From an uncultured Dehalococcoidia bacterium (GTDB taxonomy: Bacteria > Chloroflexota > Dehalococcoidia > Lucifugimonadales > UBA3495): a stretch of DNA of 64,000 nt. The stretch covers positions 1,094,880-1,158,879 of the forward strand of contig CATOSP010000002.1 of the NCBI GenBank assembly GCA_951812625.1, in the 5' to 3' direction. The translations under genes and the position numbers were made by a program. The first letter of the stretch is position 1. Each line of letters starts with the position of its first letter. Shown piece after piece: positions 18,630-27,497 of the stretch. A model generated the notes under the pieces. That model had not been told where the DNA came from. It saw only the letters and a list, made by a program, of their open reading frames with translations, and made no database searches.

Positions 18630-18732
18630 ACCTTTCCTCCCGTATATCAAAAAATTTGTCATGATCGAACCCCATTATGCCCGCTGTTGCTGTGAAAGGG
18701 TTTGTTCTTGGTTCGAGGTCGCCGTGATCAGC

Positions 18733-19266
18733 CATTGCATCCGCTTCCGGCTCACCGGCAAGCCCTGCCGCCGCTCCAACCAGGCCCTCATACGTCTGGA
18801 TCCGTAGAAGGGCGTCTCCAGGTACTGCCGGTCGCTCTCCTCCATCAGGGACAGGTCCTCTGCCAAGGCAGCCCGGGGCCGGTAGTAGAGGCTGGAGCGG
18901 CTCACCCCCAGCAGCGCGCACTGCCGTACCAGGGACAGGGACGGATGCTCCCGGTCCATCATCTGCCGCGCCTGGCCCGACTCATGGACTGGACGTCTCC
19001 GCCAGGAAATCCCACTCCACCTTCAACTGGCTGATCTCCTTGTACAGGCGGGTGATCAGGGCGGCGGGGCTCCTGGCTTTCTGGTCTTTACCGTTGACGA
19101 AGCCGCCGGAGGCGCCCTCCACCAGAGCCTTCTTCCAAGCCTGAATCTGCCCGGGATGGACTTCATACCTGGCGGCAAGCTGGGCGACCGTCTCCTGGCC
19201 CTTGACCGTCTCCAGCGCCACCTTAGCCTTGAAAGCCGGGCTGTGCTTCCTGCGTCCTTGCGACAT
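18733..19266 (-). pseudogene. IS3-family element remnant (orfA plus start of orfB)
   Basis: orfA (19266-18982) is complete: RRKHSPAFKAKVALETVKGQ, VAQLAARYEVHPGQIQAWKK and a leucine-rich C terminus ending LAETSSP. orfB begins at about 18962 (MDREHPSLSLVRQCALLGVS, RSSLYYRPR) but is lost after RMQWL at about 18733, before any catalytic residue. Neither terminal repeat is seen. Confidence 0.85.
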
Positions 19267-19358
19267 TTCCTGCTCCTTCCGACAGCAACAGCTGCCCTTA
19301 GTTTTAGGAGCGGGACTCTCACTTGCCAACCTGTCCGAATTCCGGGCTCTCCCGCACA

Positions 19359-20993
19359 TTTGGTGAAGGGGCACGAAAACAGCCGCGGACAGTGAAGATC
19401 CCAGGGACTGATGATTAAGCGGCGAACCGGTGCGATACCCGCTGGCGCAACAGGTCCGCTTTGGCCCGTCCATACCCGATCCGCTTGATCAATTTGACCC
19501 GGCATATCTGTCCTTCACATTGTCCGGTGCTCCAGGGAGTAGTCAGCGCCAGCTTGATGGCTTCGTAATCTTGGCGGAAGCTGCGGGCTATCGACTGAAA
19601 TTGTTTCAACCCCGCCGGGCAGCTTCATGGCTCCAGGCATCCAGGCCTTCCACTTCACCTTGACCGACGATCTCATGAAACCACTCCTTGAGTCGGTGTC
19701 CCTGGGTGAGCAGGGGATTGGCTTGGAGAAAGGGGGCAAGCATCCTCTTTTCTGAGGTCTTCAATCCCCGGTAGGGCCGGAGTACCAGCATTTTCGGCAG
19801 CGGACCTGACCTGACGGGTCGACTGGAACCATTTCGCCATGGCTGCACCGCCTTTCGGATGTGCCGCCCGGAGCCTGAGTATCCCTGCTCAACAACTTCC
19901 CGGTAGAGGGTGCGGGCATTGTGACAACCCTCGGCCCATCTGCGCCCCAGATAGGGCAACCAGGGCCTTACCTTGGAAGGCTGAGGAGGGTGCCCGGCGT
20001 ATTCCGGAGGGAGGTCTGAGGCCATGTACTTGCTGACCGTCTTGCGGTTCAGACCCAGCTCTCCGGCGATGGCGCTTAACGAAAGCCCGCTGTCTTTACG
20101 TCTTCTGACCCCTTCCCAACGTCCCCTCATGGCCCGGGTCCCCCGTGACTGCAGAGAAGAGGACCGAGGTTCCCCGGCGGACTCCGGCACATTCCAGCGC
20201 CTGGAGTGGAGGAAGTCCTTCAGGGCGCTGCTGATGTTGTGGACCAGGTGGAACCGGTCCGCCACCTGCTGGGCTTCCGGCAGAGCCGTCTGACCAGCCA
20301 ACCGGTAGGCCCAGGCCCGGTCCCTGGCCAGCACTTCCACTTGGGGATGGCCCTGCAGCCAGGCGGTGAGGTCACCGGCGGCGATGCCCTCGAATAGGTC
20401 CACGGGAACGCGCCGTTCCAGGTCTGCCAGCAGGGTGCCGTTGGTCCTCCCTTTTCTGAGGGCAAACTCATCCACTCCCAGGACCCGGGGTGGAACGAGA
20501 GAGAAATGCTCCCGGCACTGCAACCGGAGCAGCGAGTCGGAACTGGTGACGAATCCCAGGAGCCGGGTTACCCGGGCTGCCAATTCGGCGCTGCTGCAGT
20601 GGGCCAACTCCAACAGGGAGTCGCGGGTCCGTTGGGTCTGACGGGCGTAGCGGCTCAATGCTTTGGGGAAGGGTTCGACAAATATTCGGCGTTCACACCC
20701 AGGGCTGTCGCAGAAAAAGCGGCGGGCCCGGATGATCAACTGCACCGGCCAACTGAACCAGGGCAGGTCCATAACCCGGCGCCGGTAACGGCTGTGGAGA
20801 CGCCGGCTGGGACCTCCGCACAAAGGACAGGAAACCCAGGCTCGGATGGGTATCAGGTGGAGGACAAGTCTGTCCCCGTCCACCGCCGTCTTCATGACTT
20901 TCCAGTAAGAAGTTTCGGGACATACCGACTCTTGTCCCATGACACCCCTCCCAGCACACATCCCCAAGAAGGACAATCAACCCTTCACCCCAA
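19359..20993 (-). mobile_element. ISL3-family element (about 1.63 kb)
   Basis: The boundaries are estimated from a short shared terminal motif (ggtgaaggg) at 19362 on the left and in inverted orientation near 20985 on the right; the exact ends are uncertain. It contains one transposase in two frames. Confidence 0.65.
19415..20940 (-). pseudogene. ISL3 transposase with C-terminal frameshift
   Basis: The start at 20940 (MGQESVCPETSYWKV) has a strong GGGAGGGG site. N-terminal zinc finger (SCPLCGGPSRRLHSRY ... CDSPGCERRIF), first DDE region RVLGVDEFALRKGR, then WAYRLAGQTALPEAQQVADR, FHLVHNISSALKDFL, and an internal HTH (LSLSAIAGELGLNRKTVSKY) as in many ISL3 proteins. The frame breaks at about 19610. 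The usual C-terminal box (WSTGQCEGQICRVKLIKRIG, YGRAKADLLRQRV) is found in the next frame (19609-19415), so a one-base change has probably inactivated it. Confidence 0.85.
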
Positions 20994-20995
20994 GT

Positions 20996-21371
20996 TTATC
21001 CCCTTTCCCAAATTTCACCAAAAGCGCGGGAGAGCCATTTGAGTTGAGCCGGAAATCGGGCGGCGTCTTCCACCCTGGTGCCATAAGCCAGGGTCAACAG
21101 CGTCGCCACCGACAGCACCAGCCAGTGGCGGGATACGCGGGCTGGGTCGCTGCGCCTGGTCTTGTCCCACTTCCACCCCAGGCTCTTTATGGCTTTGAAG
21201 CCCAGTTCGGTCCAGCAGCGCTGGGCGTACCAACTCACCCCAACTTCCTGGGGAGACAGGTCAGCGAGGATGACCCAGGGTTCTTCCTGCCCGGCGTACC
21301 AGACCACCAGCAGGGTGCAACGGCGCCGGGCGGTTGGGGGACCGAAGGCAATGCCTTGGCCAAACCACCTC
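20996..21371 (-). pseudogene. IS4-like transposase, C-terminal fragment
   Basis: The fragment encodes RRRCTLLVVWYAGQEEPWVI, LADLSPQEVGVSWYAQRCWT, ELGFKAIKSLGWKWDKTRRS and LSVATLLTLAYGTRVEDA. This is the typical C-terminal YREK-like region of an IS4-group DDE transposase (RCWTELGFKAIKS has the conserved Tyr-Arg-Glu-Lys-type spacing). The N-terminal two thirds are gone: IS1 copy 2 abuts at 21372 and ISL3 abuts at the other end. Confidence 0.75.
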
Positions 21372-21435
21372 GGTATTCTCGACACGCGCTGATTATGTAA
21401 GGTTGTGGTGGCATCCTGTTGCTGGGAGGGGAACC

Positions 21436-21891
21436 ATGGCCCGGGCTCGCGTTTACCGCCACGACCTGCGCTGTCCCCACTGCGGCTCCAACTAGACCCC
21501 CAGGGACGGCCATCCCCGGGGCAAGCAGACTTACCGCTGCCGCGACTGCCATCACCGCTTCACTCCGGACGGCAACCGCTACTACTTCCCGGAAGCCGTC
21601 AAGCGCCAGGGCTTGGACATGTACGCCGGGGGCACCGGCATCACCGCCGCCGGACGGATACTGGGAGTGCAGCAGGCCACCGTGTTCTCCTGGGTCAAAA
21701 AAGCCCGCCAAGCCCAGGAACTGATGGAGGGAACTGATGGAGCGGATGACCATGCTTCGGGCGGAGCGTCCGCCGGGAAAGCCGTCGGCCCCGGTGATTT
21801 CCTTCGACGAAATGTGGAGCTATGTGGGAGCGCGCCGCAGGGAGAAAAGGAGGGAGGCGTGGATTTGGACGGCGGTAGTGGAGGAGGCTGA
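21436..21891 (+). pseudogene. insA: IS1 insA with nonsense codon
   Basis: Same frame as the insA of copy 1, but codon 20 is TAG (21493-21495) where copy 1 has TGG, inside the zinc-finger loop after CPHCGSN. A downstream in-frame ATG (21613) could only give the HTH part. This copy therefore needs InsA supplied in trans. Confidence 0.85.
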
Positions 21892-22189
21892 CGGAGGGCG
21901 CTGGGCCTGTTTCGAGGTGGGGGACCGGAGTGAGGAGACCTTCTCCAGGCTGCTGGAGCGGCTGCCGGAGGCTTTGAGATACCGTAGCGATGATTACGTG
22001 GTGTACGGTCTTCTGCCCCGCAACCGGCATGTGCCGGGCAAAGGCGGGGAGGTGAACCGGAACGAGGGGACCCACTCGCGGCTGCGGGACCGGCGGCGGC
22101 TGCAAAGGAAGACCAAGGGGTACAGCAAGAGCGTGGAGATGCTGCGGGATTCCATAGCCCTGGTCTATCTGAAGCTGGGCTTAATCTGA
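21737..22189 (+). CDS. insB: IS1 InsB-like DDE transposase (copy 2)
   Basis: Essentially identical to the copy at 7084-7536, with one visible residue change (KTKGYSKS for KTRGYSKS). Intact frame, but its InsA partner in the same element is broken. Confidence 0.86.
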   Translation: MERMTMLRAERPPGKPSAPVISFDEMWSYVGARRREKRREAWIWTAVVEEADGGRWACFEVGDRSEETFSRLLERLPEALRYRSDDYVVYGLLPRNRHVPGKGGEVNRNEGTHSRLRDRRRLQRKTKGYSKSVEMLRDSIALVYLKLGLI

Positions 22190-22213
22190 TTGCCAGCGCG
22201 TGTCGAGAATACC

Positions 22214-22466
22214 GACCCTCCAGCTTTCTGGCGGGTAAGACTGGAAAAACCGTAAATTGCATTGATTATCGCCCGCCCTCCCATGGCAGGGAACAGATTT
22301 TGCAAGCGCCTGGCCCGCCCTGCGGTCAATCGCTTGCCCTGCGGTCGCTGGAGGTTCGCAGCGGCGAGATAGCCACAATGCAACGATGCCGGCTCCGGCA
22401 CCGTCTCAAGGCAGCCTCGCCTAATTCCACCACACCCCCAGGGTGAGCAGCCGGCTTGGCACAATT
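22214..22466. other. Spacer between IS1 copy 2 and inverted repeat copy 2
   Basis: About 250 bp. No convincing gene, repeat or RNA; the open frames here lack ribosome sites and known motifs. Confidence 0.4.
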
Positions 22467-23154
22467 GAGAGAAACTTATGACTCAACGATCTTGTCCGAT
22501 TGCTCTTGAATCCACCCAGTGTCTACCAAACCGCCGCGCCCTCCTTGCCCGCGGGCGCGGCGGGCCTGAAGGCTCGAACCTTCCACCGGCCCTCGCTGCA
22601 GCAAGGGGGGCCAATCGCAACGGACCGGGCAGGGAACATCTGCGAACCCTGACCCGGCACATTAAGGAGGTCCTTCATGAAGTCCAGGCAGCTGTTTTGG
22701 GTCACCGCGAGTGACCATGTGAGCATGCAGGTTGATGGGTCCGACGTGATTCTCAGGATCGGCACTCTACAAATTACGATGCCCAGAGACCGCATGGGCG
22801 AACTCACACGGCCGAGAGAGTCGACTGCCGGCCAGGACTGCGGCTCCCTGTCCCAGGTGCTGAAGGCGGCGCGGCTGGCCAACGGGTTGAGCCTGGCGGC
22901 GGTTGCGGACGAGTTGGAGGTATCGTTCAATTCTGTCTGGCGGTGGGAGAACGCAGTATACGTGCCATCGCGCTCTACCCTGTATCACCTCGCGGCGCTG
23001 TACAAGCTATCCTACGAATCCCTGACCATCCTGGCCGAGAGAGCATAGGACAGTGCCAAGTGAAGGACGCACCAACCGGTACCGTCCGATTCTCACAACA
23101 ACACAGCCGGGTTGGCCGGATTCGCGGACGAATACGTGGCCCGTGTCTCCAGGT
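22467..23154. repeat. Long inverted repeat, copy 2 (about 690 bp)
   Basis: Inverted counterpart of 11326-12019. Together the two copies face each other across about 10.4 kb that includes the DUF262 gene, the PPC gene and most of the IS elements, so homologous recombination between them would invert that segment. Confidence 0.85.
22677..23048 (+). CDS. XRE-family HTH regulator, copy 2
   Basis: 123 residues, two substitutions from the copy at 11432-11803 (RMGELT for RMDELT, SLSQVLK for SLSEVLK), with the same HTH (LSLAAVADELEV ... NSVWRWEN) and the same TTAAGGAGG ribosome site. Both copies are intact, which suggests a recent duplication. Confidence 0.85.
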   Translation: MKSRQLFWVTASDHVSMQVDGSDVILRIGTLQITMPRDRMGELTRPRESTAGQDCGSLSQVLKAARLANGLSLAAVADELEVSFNSVWRWENAVYVPSRSTLYHLAALYKLSYESLTILAERA

Positions 23155-23354
23155 CGCACCCTCGCTATCGGGCTTCCAACAGTTGGCCGTGGATACTATT
23201 CGAGTAGGCGGTACTCTGCACATGCATCCCAAAACACTCCTTGACATCTATAGGCGCATCAGGCTCCGCTGGTTCAACGTTACATCCCTCATAAGGTGAT
23301 TGCCCGCCAGGAAGCTCCGCCCAGGGCGGGGCGCTACGGGCCGCCCTGGGGGCT

Positions 23355-23690
23355 ATGGCTCCTACTCCCGAGATAGCCCAGGTGGTCAGGAACCTGAGGC
23401 AGCACGGCCTGACCAGAAAGCAACTACGGCGCCTGGCGGCCTTGGGTACACCTGTCGGCCAACCGGTGGATGATGACAACAGGCCCGCCTCTTACACCCC
23501 GACGCCCAGAGAAGCAACGCCGCGCAAGCAGGCTTTGTGGAAGGCGGTGCAACACGCTAAGCCTGCAGGGAGTCCCCCTGAGGGGAATCGCCAGGCAGAT
23601 GGGCATTTCCAGAAACACGGTCAGGAAGTCCGTCGACCTGCCGGCTCCGCCCATCAACCGGACTCCCAGACGCTCCACCAATCACTAACT
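23355..23690 (+). pseudogene. ISL3-type transposase remnant (internal HTH)
   Basis: One frame opens with PEIAQVVRNLRQHGLTRKQL. A shifted frame then carries LQGVPLRGIARQMGISRNTV followed by RKSVDLPAPPINR, which is the internal HTH and following linker typical of ISL3 transposases. At least one frameshift is present and the catalytic domains are missing. Confidence 0.6.
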
Positions 23691-23884
23691 CAGGATCATG
23701 CCAACGAACATTCTCACTGAGCACATGAGCGGACATTTTCACTGGACAACGACACTAATGACACGAAAGCCGTAGTGCGGGGACTTTGTGGTGCTTTTCA
23801 GAACCGGACTGCCTGTGGCAATATCATAAAACTCCAGGCAATCGATCGCAGACCTTCTGGAGGTATACTCACTGACGTCTGTCC
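23691..23884. other. Spacer before tRNA-Ile fragment
   Basis: No gene supported. The minus-strand frame over this and the tRNA fragment gives the peptide WTRTIDLGLI, a known artefact of translating tRNA-Ile in reverse. Confidence 0.45.
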
Positions 23885-23927
23885 TGATAAGACCGAGGTC
23901 GATGGTTCGAGTCCATCCAGGCCCACC
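23885..23927 (+). pseudogene. 3' half of tRNA-Ile(GAU)
   Basis: TGATAA anticodon-loop part (anticodon GAT), GACCG 3' anticodon strand, variable GAGGTC, T-arm GATGG-TTCGAGT-CCATC, acceptor strand CAGGCCC and discriminator ACC. The expected 5' half (GGGCCTGTAGCTCA...) is absent upstream. This is the configuration left when an integrated element brings its own copy of a tRNA 3' end. Confidence 0.75.
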
Positions 23928-23958
23928 GTGAAAGCAGGATGGAGCCACCATCCTAAAC

Positions 23959-23975
23959 GCGTCGTTGTAGTACTA
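23959..23975. repeat. 17-bp word shared with the IS701 outer end
   Basis: CGTCGTTGTAGTACTAG here is identical to the word at about 38643-38659, which borders the IS701-type element next to the P-II gene. It may be the solitary end of a lost IS701 copy, now abutting IS630 copy d. Confidence 0.4.
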
Positions 23976-25194
23976 GTACTGGATCAAGTCAGGAATTAAT
24001 GGGATAGAGGCGATTGAGTTTAGTTCGGGCGTCCTGGATGCCGAAGTGCCAGTTGACTCGGACTTGAGCCCGGTTTCTCTCTTGTTCCAGGGCGTGAATC
24101 TCCCTGCAGAGGGACTCCTGATCGGGGATGCGCTTTTTGAGGCAGCCACGGGAGAAGACACTGAATTCGATCTCCGCCATATTGAGCCAGCTGCCATGCT
24201 TGGGGGTGTAGTGGAACTCCAGTCGCCGCGCCATGCGCCGGGCCTCCTCCGCCGGAAAGGCCTGGTACAAAGACGCCTTGCGATGGGTATTGAGATTGTC
24301 CAATACCACCCGGACCACCGGCACATCGGGGTAGGCCTCGTCCACCAGCCAGCGCATCTGGTGGGCGAAGTCCCCGGCCGTGCGCCGCTCCGTAACCGCC
24401 ACATGCCGCCAGCCCGCCAGGGGCTCGATGCAAAGGAACAGGTTGCGGGTGCCCTCGCGCCGGTACTCGTAGTCCTCACGCTTGGGACGTCCCGGTTCTA
24501 CCGGTATCGGCGGCCGGGTGTCGGACAGCAACTGGGTGGAGGTCTCGTCGAAACAGACCACCGGCCTCTGGGGATCGTAGGGCTCGGCGTAGAGGTCCAG
24601 GACATCCTCCATGGCCGCCACGAAGTCGGCGCTCACCTCGGGAATGCACCACTGTTTCTTCCGCCACGGCTTGATTGTGTTTTTTTCAAGTGCAGCCGCA
24701 CCGTCTCGTACGACAGGGACTCAACCACCCCCAGTTCAACCATCCGGTCTGCCAGCAGGCGCAGGTTCCAGTGGTCATGGCCCTCCGGGGCCGGACTGCA
24801 GGCCAAGGCAATCAGGCGGCCCTCGGCCCGGTCATCCATCTTGCGGTACCAGTGGGCCTGGGGCCGGTCCTTGAGCACACCGTCCAGCCCGCCCTCGGCA
24901 AAGCGCCGCTTGACGTTGAACACCGTTCCCTGGGCCACGTCCAAGGCTTGGGCCACCTTGGGTGCCGACCAGCCCTCGTCGGTCTTCAGCAGGATGCGGG
25001 CCCGGTTGATAACTCTGGCGGAACCCTTTCCCGCCCGGATCATATGCTCCAGTTGGTTGCGCTCCTCCGGCGTCAACTGGACCGCAAACTTCTCCCTGAC
25101 CACACCACCACCTCGCAACAGCACCTATTGCCAGCAGATTAGCACTGCCACCCGGTCCCCGGCTACAACTTCAAGACCAAGTTTGATTGAGTAC
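23976..25194 (-). mobile_element. IS630-family element, copy d (1219 bp)
   Basis: The ends GTACTGGATCAAGTC (left) and the complement of GTACTCAATCAAACTTGG (right) are flanked by TA at 23974-23975 and 25195-25196. Same length class and gene organisation as copy c. Confidence 0.88.
23989..25124 (-). CDS. IS630 transposase with -1 programmed frameshift (copy d)
   Basis: The first frame (25124 to the slip site) has the HTH domains (FAVQLTPEERNQLEHMIRAG, APKVAQALDVAQGTVFNVKR). Seven A on the coding strand at 24680-24686 mark the slip. The second frame (to 23989) has VCFDETSTQLLS, VVLDNLNTH and YTPKHGSWLNMAEIEFSVFS. No stop or indel beyond the programmed offset is seen, so it may be active. Confidence 0.88.
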
Positions 25195-25545
25195 TAGTAG
25201 ACCAACCGCCTTGAAATGATGGGTAATGCGGGCAACCACAAGGGTTGCCCCTACCAGTCACAGGCAGTCCCGTAGGGACGCCCCTTGTGAGCGCCCTGAT
25301 CACTACAGCCAAAGGCCACCCATCAATACAAAGAATTCGACAAAGAATTCGCACTACCAGTTCGCACTACTAGACTGGGGGGAAATCGGGCTGCGCTCGG
25401 CCTTGTGGCCTGCCGAAGGGCACAGACGTGAACTCAAGCCAGTCCGCGCTGCCGAAAGGACCATTTGCCGAGAGGAACTCGACCAGCACTGCGGGGCTGG
25501 AACCGCCTGAATAGAAAGGCATTTACGGAGTTGCCTCCTCGTCAC
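25195..25545. other. Spacer with REP-like hairpin
   Basis: About 350 bp between IS630 copy d and the permease gene. It holds the hairpin listed separately and no supported gene. ATPase subunits expected after the two permease genes are not here, so the transporter operon may have been cut off by the IS-rich region. Confidence 0.5.
25230..25250. repeat. Palindromic REP-like hairpin
   Basis: GGGCAACC, loop ACAAG, GGTTGCCC, followed by CCTACC. Small palindromes of this wording look like dispersed intergenic repeats; there is no T-run, so it is a poor terminator. Confidence 0.4.
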
Positions 25546-26502
25546 TCAGCTCCCTGGTCGCCGGATACGGGGGTCTAGCAGGTCCCGCAGGCCATCGCCC
25601 AGCAAATTGAACCCCAGCACCGCAACAAAGATGGCCGCCCCAGGCAATAGCGGCAGGCGGGGCGCAGTCTGCAGGTGCGGTCGGGCGCTGTTGAGCATGG
25701 CGCCCCATTCCGGCGTGGGTGGCTGGGCGCCCAACCCCAAGAAGTTCAGGCCAGCGATCCCCAGGATGATCCAGCCCACGTCCAGGGATGCAATCACGAT
25801 GATTGGGCCGAGGATGTTGGGGGCAATGTGCCGGAGGATGATGCGCAGGTTTCCGGCTCCGGAGGCGCGCGCCGCCGTCACGTACTCCATCCTTCGCGCC
25901 CCCAGGGTGATCCCGCGAATGATGCGGGCGTGGCCCACCCACCACACGGCGCTGGCTGCCAACATCACGTTGAACAGACCGGGGCCCAGAGCTCCCGCCA
26001 AGGCCAGCGCCAGGATCAACGGGGGGAACGCCAGTAGCAGGTCGACCACCCCCGTCATCGCCGTGTCCGGCCAGCCGCCGTGGTATCCGGACAGTATGCC
26101 CACCGTCAGGGCGATGGTCATACTGAGAATCAGGGTTGCAGCGGCGGCCAGGAGCGTCATGCGCGCTCCATGGATAATCCGGCTGAAGGTGTCCCGCCCC
26201 AGATGGTCTGTGCCCAACAGGTGCTCCGGCGACGGAGAGAGCAACCTTTCGGGCAGGTTGATCTCGGTGGGATCATCCAGTGGGAGCCAGGGCGCCAACA
26301 ATCCCGCCAGCAGCAGGGACATCACCAGAAGCAACCCCAAGGCGGTTCCCGGCTCCCGCAGCAGCGCATTCCACTGGCGGCGACGGCGCGGACCGCCGGT
26401 GGTGGCCCAGGCGGGATTTCTGGCCCCCACGTTGCTCGGCCCTCCGTTCCTCCGGGCCTCTGTGGGGGCGGTTTGTCTGGCGTGTTCGGTATCGCTCGTC
26501 AT
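25546..26502 (-). CDS. ABC transporter permease, DppC/OppC type
   Basis: Inner-membrane permease of a peptide/nickel/metallophore-type ABC importer. After a ~45-residue cytoplasmic start come the first membrane segment (GTALGLLLVMSLLLAGLLAP), the typical LLGTDHLGRDTFSRIIHGAR loop, and the EAA motif EYVTAARASGAGNLRIILRH. Length 318 is usual. It starts six bases after the upstream permease stop, so the pair is co-translated. Confidence 0.9.
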   Translation of the reverse strand: MTSDTEHARQTAPTEARRNGGPSNVGARNPAWATTGGPRRRRQWNALLREPGTALGLLLVMSLLLAGLLAPWLPLDDPTEINLPERLLSPSPEHLLGTDHLGRDTFSRIIHGARMTLLAAAATLILSMTIALTVGILSGYHGGWPDTAMTGVVDLLLAFPPLILALALAGALGPGLFNVMLAASAVWWVGHARIIRGITLGARRMEYVTAARASGAGNLRIILRHIAPNILGPIIVIASLDVGWIILGIAGLNFLGLGAQPPTPEWGAMLNSARPHLQTAPRLPLLPGAAIFVAVLGFNLLGDGLRDLLDPRIRRPGS

Positions 26503-26508
26503 TAACCA

Positions 26509-27456
26509 CTACACCTCTTCCCGTTCGTAGCGCAGGCGCGGGTCGGCCATGCGCAGGGCAATGTCAGCCGCCAGGTTGGCCAGCAGCACAACCACGGCAA
26601 TATAAGCTACGAACCCCTGTACCACGGGGTAGTCACGGGTCAGCGCCGCGCCCACGATCAACTGACCCAAACCCGGCCAGGTGAAGATGGTCTCGACTAT
26701 GACGGCGCCGCTGAGCAGGTAGCCAAGGTTCACTCCAGTGGCTCCGATGGCCGGCAGCAGCGCGTTGCGCAGTGCGTGCCGGACGACGACGGCCTGTTGG
26801 GACAGCCCCTTGGCCTGCGCCGTGCGGATGTAGTCCTGCCCGAGTATCTCCAGCATACTGGCGCGTAGCAGCCGCATCAGCTGAGCCATCGGCGCAAGGG
26901 ACAGCGCGATGGCCGGCAGCACGATTTGGGAAACCGAACCGTAGCCCAGGGCCGGCAGCCAGGACAGTTCCACCGCGAACAGGATGATCAGTCCGAAGGC
27001 CAGTGCGTAGGATGGAACTGCCGCGCCCACCAGCGCCGCCAGGCGTGCGATGGCATCCACGGCGCCTCCCCGTCGCTGCGCGGACAGAATGCCTACAGGC
27101 ACGGCGACCAGCAGCGCCAGGGACAAAGCAGCCGCAGTGAGCAGGACCGTTGGGACGGTGCGACGCGCCAGCTGGGCGGCCACGGGCCGTTCCGTCACGT
27201 AGGAGCGGCCCATGTCCCCCGATAACGCCCCTGACATCCAGCGAACGTATTGCGCCGGAAGGGAGGCGTCCAGGCCCAGCTCGGTTCGCATGGCAGATAC
27301 TGCGGCCGGGCTGGGCATCTGGCCGGGGTTGCGCTGGCGCAGGACAATCTCGGCAGGATCGCCGGGCGCCAGATTCAGCAGCGCGAAGCTGACCGCAGAA
27401 ATTCCCAGGAGCATCAGCGGTAGTGTGGCGAACCGTCGGACCAGGTATGCTCCCAT
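26509..27456 (-). CDS. ABC transporter permease, DppB/OppB type
   Basis: 315-residue partner permease. N-terminal segment YLVRRFATLPLMLLGISAVS, then the LAPGDPAEIVLRQ motif, DMGRSYVTERPV, EAA loop DYIRTAQAKGLSQQAVVVRH, and the C-terminal ETIFTWPGLGQLIVGAALTR block, all characteristic of DppB. It follows the solute-binding protein gene by about 40 bases. Confidence 0.9.
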   Translation of the reverse strand: MGAYLVRRFATLPLMLLGISAVSFALLNLAPGDPAEIVLRQRNPGQMPSPAAVSAMRTELGLDASLPAQYVRWMSGALSGDMGRSYVTERPVAAQLARRTVPTVLLTAAALSLALLVAVPVGILSAQRRGGAVDAIARLAALVGAAVPSYALAFGLIILFAVELSWLPALGYGSVSQIVLPAIALSLAPMAQLMRLLRASMLEILGQDYIRTAQAKGLSQQAVVVRHALRNALLPAIGATGVNLGYLLSGAVIVETIFTWPGLGQLIVGAALTRDYPVVQGFVAYIAVVVLLANLAADIALRMADPRLRYEREEV

Positions 27457-27497
27457 GTCGGCGCTGCCTTCCTATTCCAGACTATTGCCGCGCCGAA

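Larger units (their letters stand above)
21372..22213 (+). mobile_element. IS1-family element, copy 2 (842 bp)
   Basis: Perfect 20-bp inverted repeats, GGTATTCTCGACACGCGCTG at the left and its exact complement at the right end. Nearly identical to copy 1 throughout. No target duplication could be matched. Confidence 0.92.

Noticed and set aside
10113..23927. Trans-spliced or permuted tRNA made from the two halves
   Set aside because: The halves belong to different tRNAs (Lys CUU and Ile GAU); their acceptor strands GGCCCGC and CAGGCCC do not pair fully.
23739..23951. 70-codon minus-strand ORF containing WTRTIDLGLI
   Set aside because: Known artefact peptide obtained by translating tRNA-Ile backwards.
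24046..25197. 383-codon frame antisense to IS630 copy d
   Set aside because: Mirrors the transposase on the other strand; no homology-like features.
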